The notes under the pieces are model-generated. The model saw only the letters and a program-made list of their open reading frames with translations. It was not told where the DNA came from and did not search any database. DNA of 64,000 nucleotides. It comes from Fimbriimonadaceae bacterium. Lineage in GTDB: Bacteria > Armatimonadota > Fimbriimonadia > Fimbriimonadales > Fimbriimonadaceae. Of this stretch, positions 1-7,334 are shown piece after piece. Numbering within the stretch: the stretch's first letter is position 1; the number at the start of each line of letters is the position of its first letter. A program made the position numbers and the translations under genes. The stretch spans positions 1,281,564 through 1,345,563 of the forward strand of contig CP075366.1 in the NCBI GenBank assembly GCA_019454145.1, written 5' to 3'.

Positions 1-1
1 C

Positions 2-1096
2 AAAGTGGGGCTCACGGTCGCCGCGGTGTTTGCCGTGGCTTATGGTGGTTTCTGGGCCTTCGGCGAAATTCAACTCAAAAATTTTGATCCTGCTCCAATT
101 CAACCGGGCGAAGTCACATTGATAGCACTCAATCCCAAATTGGGATTCAGAGTTCGCGTAGCTAACTCCGTTGCGCAGCTTGTACAAACATCCTCGAATG
201 AATCAGGTTTTCAATCAACGGATAAAAGTGACTCGGAAGACGCCCGAAGAATTCCAATCAAAGAATTACTGGAATCGTTGCAAGGGAACGAAGAATCACT
301 CGGTAAGCTCATTGCTGTAATCAATAAAATCAGCCTGGATGAACTCCAGCCAGGCCTTTCTTACTGGTCAGCCGATGACGTGCAGAAGGCGATCAACGGA
401 GATCCGGAACTCGAAAAAAAGCTTGTTCAAGACTTAAACGTTGAATTGGATGGAACCCCGATTGACACGATTCGGGTGAAATCTATTCGCAACGGCATCA
501 TCGTTAACGTTCCCGTGCCTGTTCAAGTTCAAGTAGGCAACGAACTGAAAACACTCACTGGGCAAGTTCCTATTTCTTACCAACCTCGGTTTACAAAGGC
601 GGTCAGCGATATTATCGAAAAACGGTTTAACCCGCCAGAAGAGTTTATTGTTGGTAACTATCGGGATATTGCTCGCAAGTTTATTTCTGGGGAAATGGGC
701 AAGGAGGATATTAGAAAATCTCTTGAAAGATTTATCTCCCCCCAAGAAAAAGAGCGATTAGCAGCTCAACCGGAACAACTCTTGCAGAGTGCACAGGTAT
801 TGATCAACGACAGCCTAATTACAAGTGCAGCATCTGAACTGCGGCAGGATGAAAAAGGAAAAGATTTGATCACATTGAAAATTGGGCTCAATGACGAAGG
901 GCGAAAACGATTGTGGAAGTACAGCCGCAACACCCAAGGGTTCGCTTTGCTTGTTGTTGTTAACGGGGTGGCAATTGCTGCGCCGCGCATTTCCACCGAG
1001 CTTTCTCAATCGGAAATCAGCATCACTGGTTTGCGAGAAAAACGCTTAGTAGATGACGCGGTAACTGCAATCAAAAACCTAAAAACATCAAAATAG
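2..1096 (+). CDS. Membrane-anchored protein with SecD P1-like C-terminal region, left-truncated
   Basis: The frame is open to the left edge of the window, so the true start is probably outside; a GTG at 5 is only the first start codon visible. An N-terminal hydrophobic stretch (about residues 3-20) is followed by a long soluble region that would lie outside the cytoplasm. Residues about 296-346 (LNDEGRKRL, then LLVVVNGVAIAAPRI and ISITG) resemble the P1 head region of SecD, where a hydrophobic strand is followed by a VNG/VDG turn and a SAP-like motif. The protein lacks the six-helix SecD membrane domain, so it is not SecD itself. It is the first visible member of an operon running through four exported proteins to RodA. 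The fold assignment is inference from a short motif. Confidence 0.55.
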   Translation, partial: KVGLTVAAVFAVAYGGFWAFGEIQLKNFDPAPIQPGEVTLIALNPKLGFRVRVANSVAQLVQTSSNESGFQSTDKSDSEDARRIPIKELLESLQGNEESLGKLIAVINKISLDELQPGLSYWSADDVQKAINGDPELEKKLVQDLNVELDGTPIDTIRVKSIRNGIIVNVPVPVQVQVGNELKTLTGQVPISYQPRFTKAVSDIIEKRFNPPEEFIVGNYRDIARKFISGEMGKEDIRKSLERFISPQEKERLAAQPEQLLQSAQVLINDSLITSAASELRQDEKGKDLITLKIGLNDEGRKRLWKYSRNTQGFALLVVVNGVAIAAPRISTELSQSEISITGLREKRLVDDAVTAIKNLKTSK

Positions 1097-1104
1097 GAAC
1101 ACAC

Positions 1105-1824
1105 ATGAAGAATTTTGTAACTGGATTCACTTTGCTTGCGCTAGCATCCTTTGCATTGGTTGGATGCAACAAAGACAACGGCGGAGCGGCAAAATCGGCG
1201 GCAGCACCCAAAAAGATAATTTCATTTGGCGACCCCAAAACCGTAAAAGTTCAGGACTTGCTACCAAAAACAAAGGGGACACAAGCAACCTATGAAGTCG
1301 TTGGCAATCCTGGCAACGATCTCACGATTAGAGTGAAGGACTATCAAGAAAATGGCGGAATGCCTCGCCTCACTCTGGAGTTTCTGGAAGGCAACAAAGT
1401 GACAGACGTTTCGGAATGGGAGTTCCGAGAAAAAGGTCTCTACCAACTCTCGGCTCGGAAAGGCAAACCGTACAATCCTCCCACACTTCAGATTAGCAGC
1501 GATTTAACAGACCGGAAGGAATACAGTTTTAAAGGCACAGGGCCTTATCCATCTGTTGAGGCAGGCAAACCTGATACCGGCCCGATGGAATCCCTGACTA
1601 AGATTCGTGGCGTAGAAACTGTCGATACGAGCATGGGTCAAATTGAAGCATTGGCCGTTATCACTGCTACCATTTACACGTCTGATGGTAAGAAGTACCG
1701 ACAAATGAACACCACGTGGTTCGCCCCGAAATACGGTATCGTTCGGTATGTTCAAAACCTACAGCGAGAGGACGGTCAATCCAGTTCGTTTACTCTGAAA
1801 CTTAAAGGGTTCAGCGCAAAGTAG
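1105..1824 (+). CDS. Lipoprotein, member 1 of a tandem exported-protein array
   Basis: A 239-residue protein with a lipoprotein signal: hydrophobic MKNF...ALASFALVGC with Cys at about residue 21, followed by a polar Ala/Gly-rich linker. AGGA lies about seven bases before the ATG. I do not recognise a catalytic domain. Its last 40 residues contain TTWFAPKYGIVRYVQ, which matches in spacing the C-terminal motifs of the next three proteins (AWYAAGVGTVKLS, SIYAKGIGLVEFS, FWFKPGEGLIRRD). A turn of the type G-Q-I-E-A-L-A-V precedes it, similar to the G-E-F-D-C-I-V of the second copy. I read the four genes as diverged paralogues. The gene lies 8 bp after the SecD-like gene and 18 bp before the next, consistent with one operon. 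Confidence 0.7.
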   Translation: MKNFVTGFTLLALASFALVGCNKDNGGAAKSAAAPKKIISFGDPKTVKVQDLLPKTKGTQATYEVVGNPGNDLTIRVKDYQENGGMPRLTLEFLEGNKVTDVSEWEFREKGLYQLSARKGKPYNPPTLQISSDLTDRKEYSFKGTGPYPSVEAGKPDTGPMESLTKIRGVETVDTSMGQIEALAVITATIYTSDGKKYRQMNTTWFAPKYGIVRYVQNLQREDGQSSSFTLKLKGFSAK

Positions 1825-1842
1825 TAACGGTTAGAAAAAATT

Positions 1843-2580
1843 ATGCGAAGGTTCTTTACACTCATCACAGTCCTGACAATTGCTGGAATTCTTACTGGCT
1901 GCACGCCGCCAGCAAAAAAGACTGAAGTACCACCTAAAACTCAAGCTGAGAACGGCGGTGGTCAAGAGGCTCCTCCCGCAGATCCCGCTACCATTCCTGA
2001 ATCCCTGAAGCATGATGCGTTTCACTATTACGGTCTTGAAGCGACTCAGGAAATGACCTACGATTTTGACTACAACGGCAGTGTGCGCCAGGGCACCCAA
2101 AAAGCAACTTTCTTGGGAATGAAGGACGGTAAAGCCGAATACAAAATCGAACGATCAGATGCCCTTCAAATTATGGGCACAGATAAAATCGAAGTTGCGG
2201 AAGATGGCATTTACCTTACGGAAGTCAAGCAACAGCCGCTTGAAAAAGCAGTCATTGCCCTTCCAGCCAAAGTTGAGGTTGGAGCATCCTGGCCAATAGA
2301 TCAAAAGCTCCGTGACGGCGATGGGAACGATGTACTGAGCAAAGCCGTCCAGAAGATAGTTGGGCAGGAAAAAGTAAAGACTCCTGCTGGTGAGTTTGAC
2401 TGCATCGTTGTGACGATGGAAGGAACTTTGACTGTCCAAGATGAGAAAAAGAAAGCCACGCCAGTTACCGGCAAAGCCTGGTATGCAGCTGGAGTTGGAA
2501 CTGTAAAACTCAGTATTACTTCAACTGGGCCAGACGGAAAACCCGTTAGCTACACCATCACCCTTGCAAGTAAAAAGTGA
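1843..2580 (+). CDS. Lipoprotein, member 2 of a tandem exported-protein array
   Basis: A 245-residue predicted lipoprotein: MRRFFTLITVLTIAGILTGC has a clear lipobox with Cys at residue 20 and a Pro/Lys-rich linker after it. The core has the most family-like layout of the four: a strand with VEVGASW, then AGEFDCIVV, then AWYAAGVGTVKLS near the C-terminus. This order (V-G-x-x-W, G-x-F-[DE], W-[FY]-A-x-G-x-G-x-V) is seen in a widespread group of beta-rich exported proteins of unknown function. No active-site residues stand out. The stop overlaps the next start as GTGA (2577-2580), which implies translational coupling. Confidence 0.7.
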   Translation: MRRFFTLITVLTIAGILTGCTPPAKKTEVPPKTQAENGGGQEAPPADPATIPESLKHDAFHYYGLEATQEMTYDFDYNGSVRQGTQKATFLGMKDGKAEYKIERSDALQIMGTDKIEVAEDGIYLTEVKQQPLEKAVIALPAKVEVGASWPIDQKLRDGDGNDVLSKAVQKIVGQEKVKTPAGEFDCIVVTMEGTLTVQDEKKKATPVTGKAWYAAGVGTVKLSITSTGPDGKPVSYTITLASKK

Positions 2581-3278
2581 TCACGTCTCTATTCGCTACC
2601 GTTCTTGCCAATGCTCTGGTTGGACAAACTCCAGAAGCATATTTTCCTTTGGTTGCGGGAACGGTACGAATATACGAGCAAGAAGTGAACTCCGGTGGCA
2701 AAAAGTATAAGTCGCGAATTATTGAAACCGTACAAGGCGAAACTACAATTAAGCGATTTGAAATGGTTCCAGATCCAACCGAACTCGACCCAACTAATGA
2801 GAAGAAAGTCTGGATAGAAGAAAAAGCGATCCCTGTAACTTCTTCGGTTGATGGAAATGACCCCGAGTACACTTACTATAAGACTGTCGGAGATCGAGTC
2901 TTTATCGTCGGAACTGCTCAGGGAGAACTGCTTATTCAGGCGTTTCCGATTCTTGCGTTTCCCAAAAACGATGATCGCTCTACTTGGCTATACAGTGGAA
3001 ACGTGACTGTTATGGGAGCACCAGCTCCAACTCTTATTGAAGGCGAAGCATACATTCGTAAAGCATACAAATACAAAAATAAAGAATATCCAGCTATTGA
3101 ATCGAAGGCAACCTATAAATTTCAGCTAGGCGGAGGTATTGAAGCATTAAGTGAACAAACTTCAATCTACGCAAAAGGAATTGGTCTGGTTGAATTTTCG
3201 GAAACTGGTCGGCTTGGAAAAGAAGTAACCAAAGTACAACGCAGGCTAGTCCAAATTGACATTCCTACAGCGCCATGA
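2577..3278 (+). CDS. Exported protein, member 3 of a tandem exported-protein array
   Basis: A 233-residue protein starting at a GTG inside the GTGA overlap with the previous gene. The N-terminus (ITSLFATVLANALVGQ) looks like a short signal peptide without a lipobox Cys, so this copy is probably soluble or cleaved by signal peptidase I. It carries FPLVAGTVRIYE near residue 25 and SIYAKGIGLVEFS near residue 205, the two hallmarks shared by the array. A 55-residue insertion between these motifs, rich in charged and aromatic residues, has no counterpart in the other copies. Its stop overlaps the next start as ATGA (3275-3278). Confidence 0.68.
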   Translation: MITSLFATVLANALVGQTPEAYFPLVAGTVRIYEQEVNSGGKKYKSRIIETVQGETTIKRFEMVPDPTELDPTNEKKVWIEEKAIPVTSSVDGNDPEYTYYKTVGDRVFIVGTAQGELLIQAFPILAFPKNDDRSTWLYSGNVTVMGAPAPTLIEGEAYIRKAYKYKNKEYPAIESKATYKFQLGGGIEALSEQTSIYAKGIGLVEFSETGRLGKEVTKVQRRLVQIDIPTAP

Positions 3279-3967
3279 AATCTGCCCCACTTTTTGCGTT
3301 CGGATTAACACTTCTGCTTCTCGCAGGGTGTGTACCCCCTGCGCCAAAGGCTGGGCCAGAGGAAACTAATCCGCCAGAGCCTTCTAAAATTGATTCTGTT
3401 TTTCAAACCGCAGAATCGCTGAAACCGGAAGTCTCGCCTCCTAAAGAAGCAAATATCATTCTTACCGGAACCTCCATTCCAGTTGAACTGAAGGAAGTTC
3501 GAAAAGAGAATCAGGTGAACTACACCTGGGTGGTTGATCCGAAGTCAGAATCTGGCGAACCGGTAGAAGTTGAAACCGAGAAATACTTTTACAACGATTC
3601 TGTTTTCTCTTTCGCGGGAACCGCACACGAAAAATATGACCCTCCCATTCGCTTGATCCAATACCCTTTGGAAGTCGGCTCTACTTGGGAATGGACTGGC
3701 AATATTATTACGGGTCAGATTAAAAGCCCTGCCAAGGCAACAATAACGACTGCGGCAGACACATCTAATTGGGCTTCCGGAAAGGTGAACACTTTACTTG
3801 TAAAAGTTACGCTCGAATTTGCCGCCCGAACTTCTCCAACGGCACGAGAACTAAAGTTCTGGTTTAAGCCGGGCGAAGGATTAATTAGACGCGATCTTTG
3901 GGATAGCTCAACCAGAGAACTCAGGGCTACTCCCCCCGGCACTCCCGCACCTGAGAATCCCGAATGA
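3275..3967 (+). CDS. Lipoprotein, member 4 of a tandem exported-protein array
   Basis: A 230-residue predicted lipoprotein (SAPLFAFGLTLLLLAGC, Cys at about residue 19) with a Pro-rich linker. The paralogue motifs are present as YPLEVGSTWEW and FWFKPGEGLIRRD. The C-terminal tail is Pro-rich and may be disordered. The start is the ATG of an ATGA overlap with the preceding gene, and the stop overlaps the rodA start in the same way (3964-3967), so the four exported proteins and RodA should be made from one message. A role in envelope assembly is suggested only by that linkage. Confidence 0.68.
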   Translation: MKSAPLFAFGLTLLLLAGCVPPAPKAGPEETNPPEPSKIDSVFQTAESLKPEVSPPKEANIILTGTSIPVELKEVRKENQVNYTWVVDPKSESGEPVEVETEKYFYNDSVFSFAGTAHEKYDPPIRLIQYPLEVGSTWEWTGNIITGQIKSPAKATITTAADTSNWASGKVNTLLVKVTLEFAARTSPTARELKFWFKPGEGLIRRDLWDSSTRELRATPPGTPAPENPE

Positions 3968-5082
3968 GTTTCATTGCCGATAGCTCCAGTTTAGTTATCG
4001 AGCGTGATGATCGAAAGAAACACGATCTCGGGTTAATCCTGAGCGCGCTTGCCTTGCTTTGCGTTGGCCTGTTCTCTATTCACAGCGTTGATGTTGGTCA
4101 AGGTACTGCCTATATGTACCGGCAAATGGTGTTTGCGGCAATAGGAATCGTCGTGTTTTATATATTTAATAAATTCAAACTTGAATATTTCAAGGTCATT
4201 GCGACCCCGCTTTACATCTTAAATTTAGTTATGCTTGTTGCAACTTTGTTCTTGGGCAAAAGCCGCGGAATTACCTCTCGGTGGATTGAAATAGGGCCGC
4301 TTCAGTTCCAGCCTAGTGAGGTTAGTAAATTGCTTTTGGCGATTACCTTGGCCACCTATTTTGCAAATCGCCAAGATCGACTTCGGGAACTACCGACTTT
4401 TTTGGGAGCGCTTGCGCACACGATTCCGATTGTTGCTCTCGTGCTACTGCAGCCTCACCTTGGAGCGTCAGTCGCTCTCCTCTTTCTCACCCTGATTGCA
4501 GCGGTAAACATTGGCACTCCCTGGAAGTATTTTCCAGCCATTTTTGGAGTTATTGCCGTTTTGGTTGCGGCGGCTTGGATAACCCCAAATGTAGTTCCTG
4601 ATTATATGCGGGCCAGGGTTGAAGCAAAAATCCAAGAACTTGTCTATGGCAATCGTGATATTAGGGGTGACGGCTACCAGCAAGATCAAGCCAAGCTGGC
4701 AATCGGTAGCGGTGGCGCAACCGGAGCAGGCTTTTATCAAGGTGATCAAAAAGCCGCTGGTGTAATTCCAGAGCAGCACACTGACTTCATTTTTTCAGTG
4801 ATAGGCGAAGAAGGAGGATTTTTTGGTTCTGTGCTGGTTATCGGAATGTTCGGAGTGTTCTTCTTTTTTGTTGGGCGACGAGCTTACATGGCAAAAACCG
4901 TCATGGGGCGAGTAGTTGCTTCATCATTGTTTGCCGTTCTGGCATTTCATACAATTGTCAACCTAGCCATGGTATTGGGATTCGGCCCGGTGGTGGGCTT
5001 ATGGCTGCCGTTTATGAGCTACGGCGGTACGGCGCTTTGGATGTGTATGGGAGCAGTCGGATTGCTCGACCAATGCGAATAA
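3964..5082 (+). CDS. rodA: RodA-type SEDS peptidoglycan glycosyltransferase
   Basis: A 372-residue polytopic inner-membrane protein of the FtsW/RodA/SpoVE family, which polymerises lipid II into glycan strands for cell elongation together with a class B PBP. Ten or so hydrophobic segments are visible. Family motifs include FQPSEVSKL near residue 115, the IPEQHTDFIFSVIGEE loop near residue 270, and the C-terminal LPFMSYGGTA. It could in principle be FtsW; the absence of a division/cell-wall gene cluster and the short N-terminus favour RodA. No mre genes or elongation PBP are visible nearby. Here it is instead the last gene of the exported-protein operon. Confidence 0.88.
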   Translation: MSFIADSSSLVIERDDRKKHDLGLILSALALLCVGLFSIHSVDVGQGTAYMYRQMVFAAIGIVVFYIFNKFKLEYFKVIATPLYILNLVMLVATLFLGKSRGITSRWIEIGPLQFQPSEVSKLLLAITLATYFANRQDRLRELPTFLGALAHTIPIVALVLLQPHLGASVALLFLTLIAAVNIGTPWKYFPAIFGVIAVLVAAAWITPNVVPDYMRARVEAKIQELVYGNRDIRGDGYQQDQAKLAIGSGGATGAGFYQGDQKAAGVIPEQHTDFIFSVIGEEGGFFGSVLVIGMFGVFFFFVGRRAYMAKTVMGRVVASSLFAVLAFHTIVNLAMVLGFGPVVGLWLPFMSYGGTALWMCMGAVGLLDQCE

Positions 5083-5098
5083 TTAGAAAAACGAAATT

Positions 5099-5155
5099 AT
5101 GTTGTAACATAGCTGAAGACAACTGTCGTCATACTATTTGAAGACAACTGTCTTC
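5099..5155 (+). promoter_or_regulatory. Paired BlaI/MecI-like operators with promoter
   Basis: Two near-identical dyads lie 25 bp apart: 5140-5155 is a perfect inverted repeat (GAAGACA-AC-TGTCTTC), and 5115-5130 is the same with one mismatch in the right arm. Both contain the ACA-N2-TGT core seen in CopY/BlaI/MecI operators. A third palindrome, ATGTT-GT-AACAT, lies at 5099-5110. A possible -10 box TACTAT (5132-5137) sits between the two dyads, so a bound repressor would cover promoter and transcription start; I see no good -35. A BlaI-family repressor gene lies 0.8 kb downstream in the same operon, supporting autoregulation. Confidence 0.7.
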
Positions 5156-5198
5156 ACCCGTTCCTGGAAGTGCACACCAGGGCGGGGACAGGAGAAAA

Positions 5199-5876
5199 AT
5201 GTACTTAGAAAGAAAACTAGCAACCGCTTCTATGGTTGTACTCGCTGTTACCGCGGCCTTCGCAGTTGCACAAGTCGGCCCAGCTCGCCAAGGATCGGGA
5301 GGACAATCCAGTTCCACTCCAGCGGCAGCCAGTGGTGTTTTAGCTCCACTGAAAATGACTCCAATGCAAGATGTTATGAACCACATTATTACGTGGGAGC
5401 AAAGTATTGCACTGAATGAGCTCGGGGGAACTAGCCCAGATTACAATGCTCTTCCTCAAAGAACGATTGACGCTCGGATGGAAGTCGTGCGGGCATGTAA
5501 TCTCTACTTGCGTGCGACATTAACACCAAGTCAGCAAGAAACCTATGACAGAGTGATCCTTGATCCAGTTGGACATCCTCTACCTTCAAAGTGGGAAAAG
5601 ATGCGCCTTAAGGGAACGCTAGTCAGTGAACTGTTGAAATCGGATGCTAAACAGTTTGAAAAAGCTAAGGACGTACAGGAAGCGTTCCTTGAACGCCAAC
5701 ATGCGATTTGGGGAACAGGTCACAAAAACGGTGGCTACATCAAAAACCATAATCTGCTGATTTCAGACTTTCGTGGCATCTTGAGTAAGACGCAACTCGC
5801 TGAATTCAACGAACTTTGGTCTAACTATAAGCGAGAAGTGGATGCGGCCAAAGCGAGCGCCGTAATTAAGCCTTAA
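5199..5876 (+). CDS. Exported protein with two LTxxQ-like motifs
   Basis: A 225-residue protein with a signal peptide (MVVLAVTAAFAVAQ) and a Gly/Ser/Ala-rich linker, then a largely helical body. It contains LTPSQQETYDRV (about residue 109) and LSKTQLAEFNELW (about residue 198), which resemble the LTxxQ motifs of Spy/CpxP periplasmic stress proteins; overall similarity to that family is unproven. An AGGAG site lies five bases before the ATG, unusual in this window, and the gene has a roughly 55-base leader carrying the operators. It is the first gene of an operon with a BlaI-type repressor and an M56 protease, so it is probably the induced product of that sensor circuit. Confidence 0.65.
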   Translation: MYLERKLATASMVVLAVTAAFAVAQVGPARQGSGGQSSSTPAAASGVLAPLKMTPMQDVMNHIITWEQSIALNELGGTSPDYNALPQRTIDARMEVVRACNLYLRATLTPSQQETYDRVILDPVGHPLPSKWEKMRLKGTLVSELLKSDAKQFEKAKDVQEAFLERQHAIWGTGHKNGGYIKNHNLLISDFRGILSKTQLAEFNELWSNYKREVDAAKASAVIKP

Positions 5877-5895
5877 CCAACCCAAGCAACTAAAC

Positions 5896-5918
5896 GGGGG
5901 GTTTTGAACTTTCCCCCC
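5896..5918 (+). other. G6/C6 hairpin between exported-protein gene and blaI
   Basis: Six consecutive G (5896-5901), an 11-base loop and six consecutive C (5913-5918) form a strong stem. The following bases are TAAACC, not a T-run, so a full intrinsic terminator is doubtful. It could uncouple expression or protect the mRNA of the upstream gene from 3' decay, giving more exported protein than repressor. The role is inference. Confidence 0.5.
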
Positions 5919-5929
5919 TAAACCAAACC

Positions 5930-6319
5930 ATGAGTGAAAGAAAATCTATTGGAAAAGCCGAGCTTGAAATTCTCAAGTTCATCGCGGAATCGGGAGAAAC
6001 ACCCGTTCGTGCCGTTGCCGACCACTTCGCGGAAAGTAAAGGTTACGTTCGACCCACAGTGTTAAAAATGATGGAACGGCTCCGTGCCAAAGGTTATCTG
6101 GAGCGATCATCATTGGACGATATCTTTGTTTATCGAAGCACCGCTGACCAGAAGCAACTGAATCAAGACTTAGTTGAGGATTTTGTTAAAGGGCCACTGG
6201 ATGGATCAGTCACACCCATGGTCGCTTATTTAGTAGAACAGAGGGATATCTCTCAAGACGACATTTCACGACTGAAGAACCTCATTTCTAAACTCGAACA
6301 GGAGCATAAAAATGACTGA
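5930..6319 (+). CDS. blaI: BlaI/MecI/CopY-family transcriptional repressor
   Basis: A 129-residue winged-helix protein: GKAELEILKFI at the N-terminus, a recognition region GYVRPTVLKMMERLRAKGYLER, and a C-terminal dimerisation helix pair. In this family an M56 membrane protease triggers cleavage of the repressor and derepression. The gene lies 53 bp after the exported-protein gene and overlaps the M56 gene by 8 bp. A TAAACC box (5919-5924) five bases before the ATG could give a second, leaderless transcript. Likely operators are the dyads at 5115-5155. The signal is unknown: no beta-lactamase or PBP gene is nearby. Confidence 0.88.
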   Translation: MSERKSIGKAELEILKFIAESGETPVRAVADHFAESKGYVRPTVLKMMERLRAKGYLERSSLDDIFVYRSTADQKQLNQDLVEDFVKGPLDGSVTPMVAYLVEQRDISQDDISRLKNLISKLEQEHKND

Positions 6320-7307
6320 ATTCCTTCATCTATGGCCCGTCCATATCCTGAACGCAACCGTTCAAGGAAGTCTGGCTATCCTCTTGGCACTTGCGATCTG
6401 CCACTTAGGTACTAAAATTCCTGCTCGCATCCGAGCCTGGATCATGCGGATTTCACTCTTCAAGCTACTGGTCGCTGGTTTTTTTGTTGGAGGAGTCGCA
6501 GTGGCTCAACTTCCGCAGAATGAAAAAAGTGAGGCGCCTAATCCCATGCTTGAGACCATGCTCTTGGTTTCAGCCTGCCTGTGGGCTTGTTGTGTAATTA
6601 TCTCCGCGATCCGATTATTCAATTCAACAAAAAGGTTGGATCAGTTCTTGAGCGGAACTATTGAAGTTAAAGAACTGCATGTATTAAAGGTTTATCAAGA
6701 TATCGCCAAGTCACTTGGCATCAATTCTCTCCCGCGCTTGGTTTCACACCCTGAAATCAATTCGCCAAGGTTGATAAAAAGAAATGGCAATGTGATCGTT
6801 CTGTCGCAGGATCTTCTGGACATCAACGTGACTGAAAAACTGAGGGTTGTGCTTGCCCATGAATTGGCGCACCACCGCCACGGAGACCTTGCATGGGGCT
6901 GGCTTCAAACGATTACGGATGCATTCTTTTTCTTCAATCCTCTCGTTGGGCTGGCCCACAGGCAACTTAGGCTCATGGAAGAATACGCCGCCGATGCAAC
7001 CGCAATCCGTGTGACCGGATGCAAACCTGCCACCTATTCGCACACCCTGCTTTCCTTTTTAACACCTTCGGTCGCATTCCCGCAAGCCTACGCGATGGCT
7101 GATGGTTCCAAGGAGTTGGAGCAAAGAATTCAGGAATCGTTTGTGACCCGCAGAACTGGAACAGTGGACGTAGTGCTAGCTCTCGTACTTTGCTCCGTGA
7201 TCGCGATAATTACCTTAGTTCCTTGGACAATGGCTACGCCTCAACCATTAGCGGATTCGCAACCGCCAATTTCGCCGATGAGAATCGCCGCGCCTATGGG
7301 ACGCTAA
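6312..7307 (+). CDS. M56 family (BlaR1/MecR1-like) membrane metalloprotease
   Basis: A 331-residue polytopic protein with N-terminal membrane segments, a zinc-protease motif HELAHHRHGD at residues 183-192, a further EEYAADATA motif about 45 residues later that fits the third zinc ligand, and a C-terminal membrane helix (about residues 287-307). It stops shortly after that helix, so it lacks the extracellular penicillin-binding domain of BlaR1. Sensing must use another surface or a partner, perhaps the exported protein encoded first in the operon. It starts 8 bp inside blaI, implying coupled synthesis with the repressor it should control. Confidence 0.85.
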   Translation: MTEFLHLWPVHILNATVQGSLAILLALAICHLGTKIPARIRAWIMRISLFKLLVAGFFVGGVAVAQLPQNEKSEAPNPMLETMLLVSACLWACCVIISAIRLFNSTKRLDQFLSGTIEVKELHVLKVYQDIAKSLGINSLPRLVSHPEINSPRLIKRNGNVIVLSQDLLDINVTEKLRVVLAHELAHHRHGDLAWGWLQTITDAFFFFNPLVGLAHRQLRLMEEYAADATAIRVTGCKPATYSHTLLSFLTPSVAFPQAYAMADGSKELEQRIQESFVTRRTGTVDVVLALVLCSVIAIITLVPWTMATPQPLADSQPPISPMRIAAPMGR

Positions 7308-7322
7308 CGTTGCTGAACCTGC

Positions 7323-7328
7323 TATAAT
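7323..7328 (+). promoter_or_regulatory. Leaderless -10 box of ftsK
   Basis: A perfect TATAAT ends six bases before the ftsK ATG at 7335, so transcription should begin at or next to the start codon. No TTGACA-like -35 is evident at the usual distance. Confidence 0.75.
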
Positions 7329-7334
7329 AGCCAT

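Noticed and set aside
434-745. Antisense frames within the first gene and many similar short opposite-strand frames across the window
   Set aside because: They lie wholly inside well-supported genes, lack start signals and show no recognisable protein features.
5099-5155. CRISPR-like or transposon-end repeat
   Set aside because: Only two 16-bp copies and one different palindrome occur, all within a promoter, and no mobile genes are near; operators explain them better.
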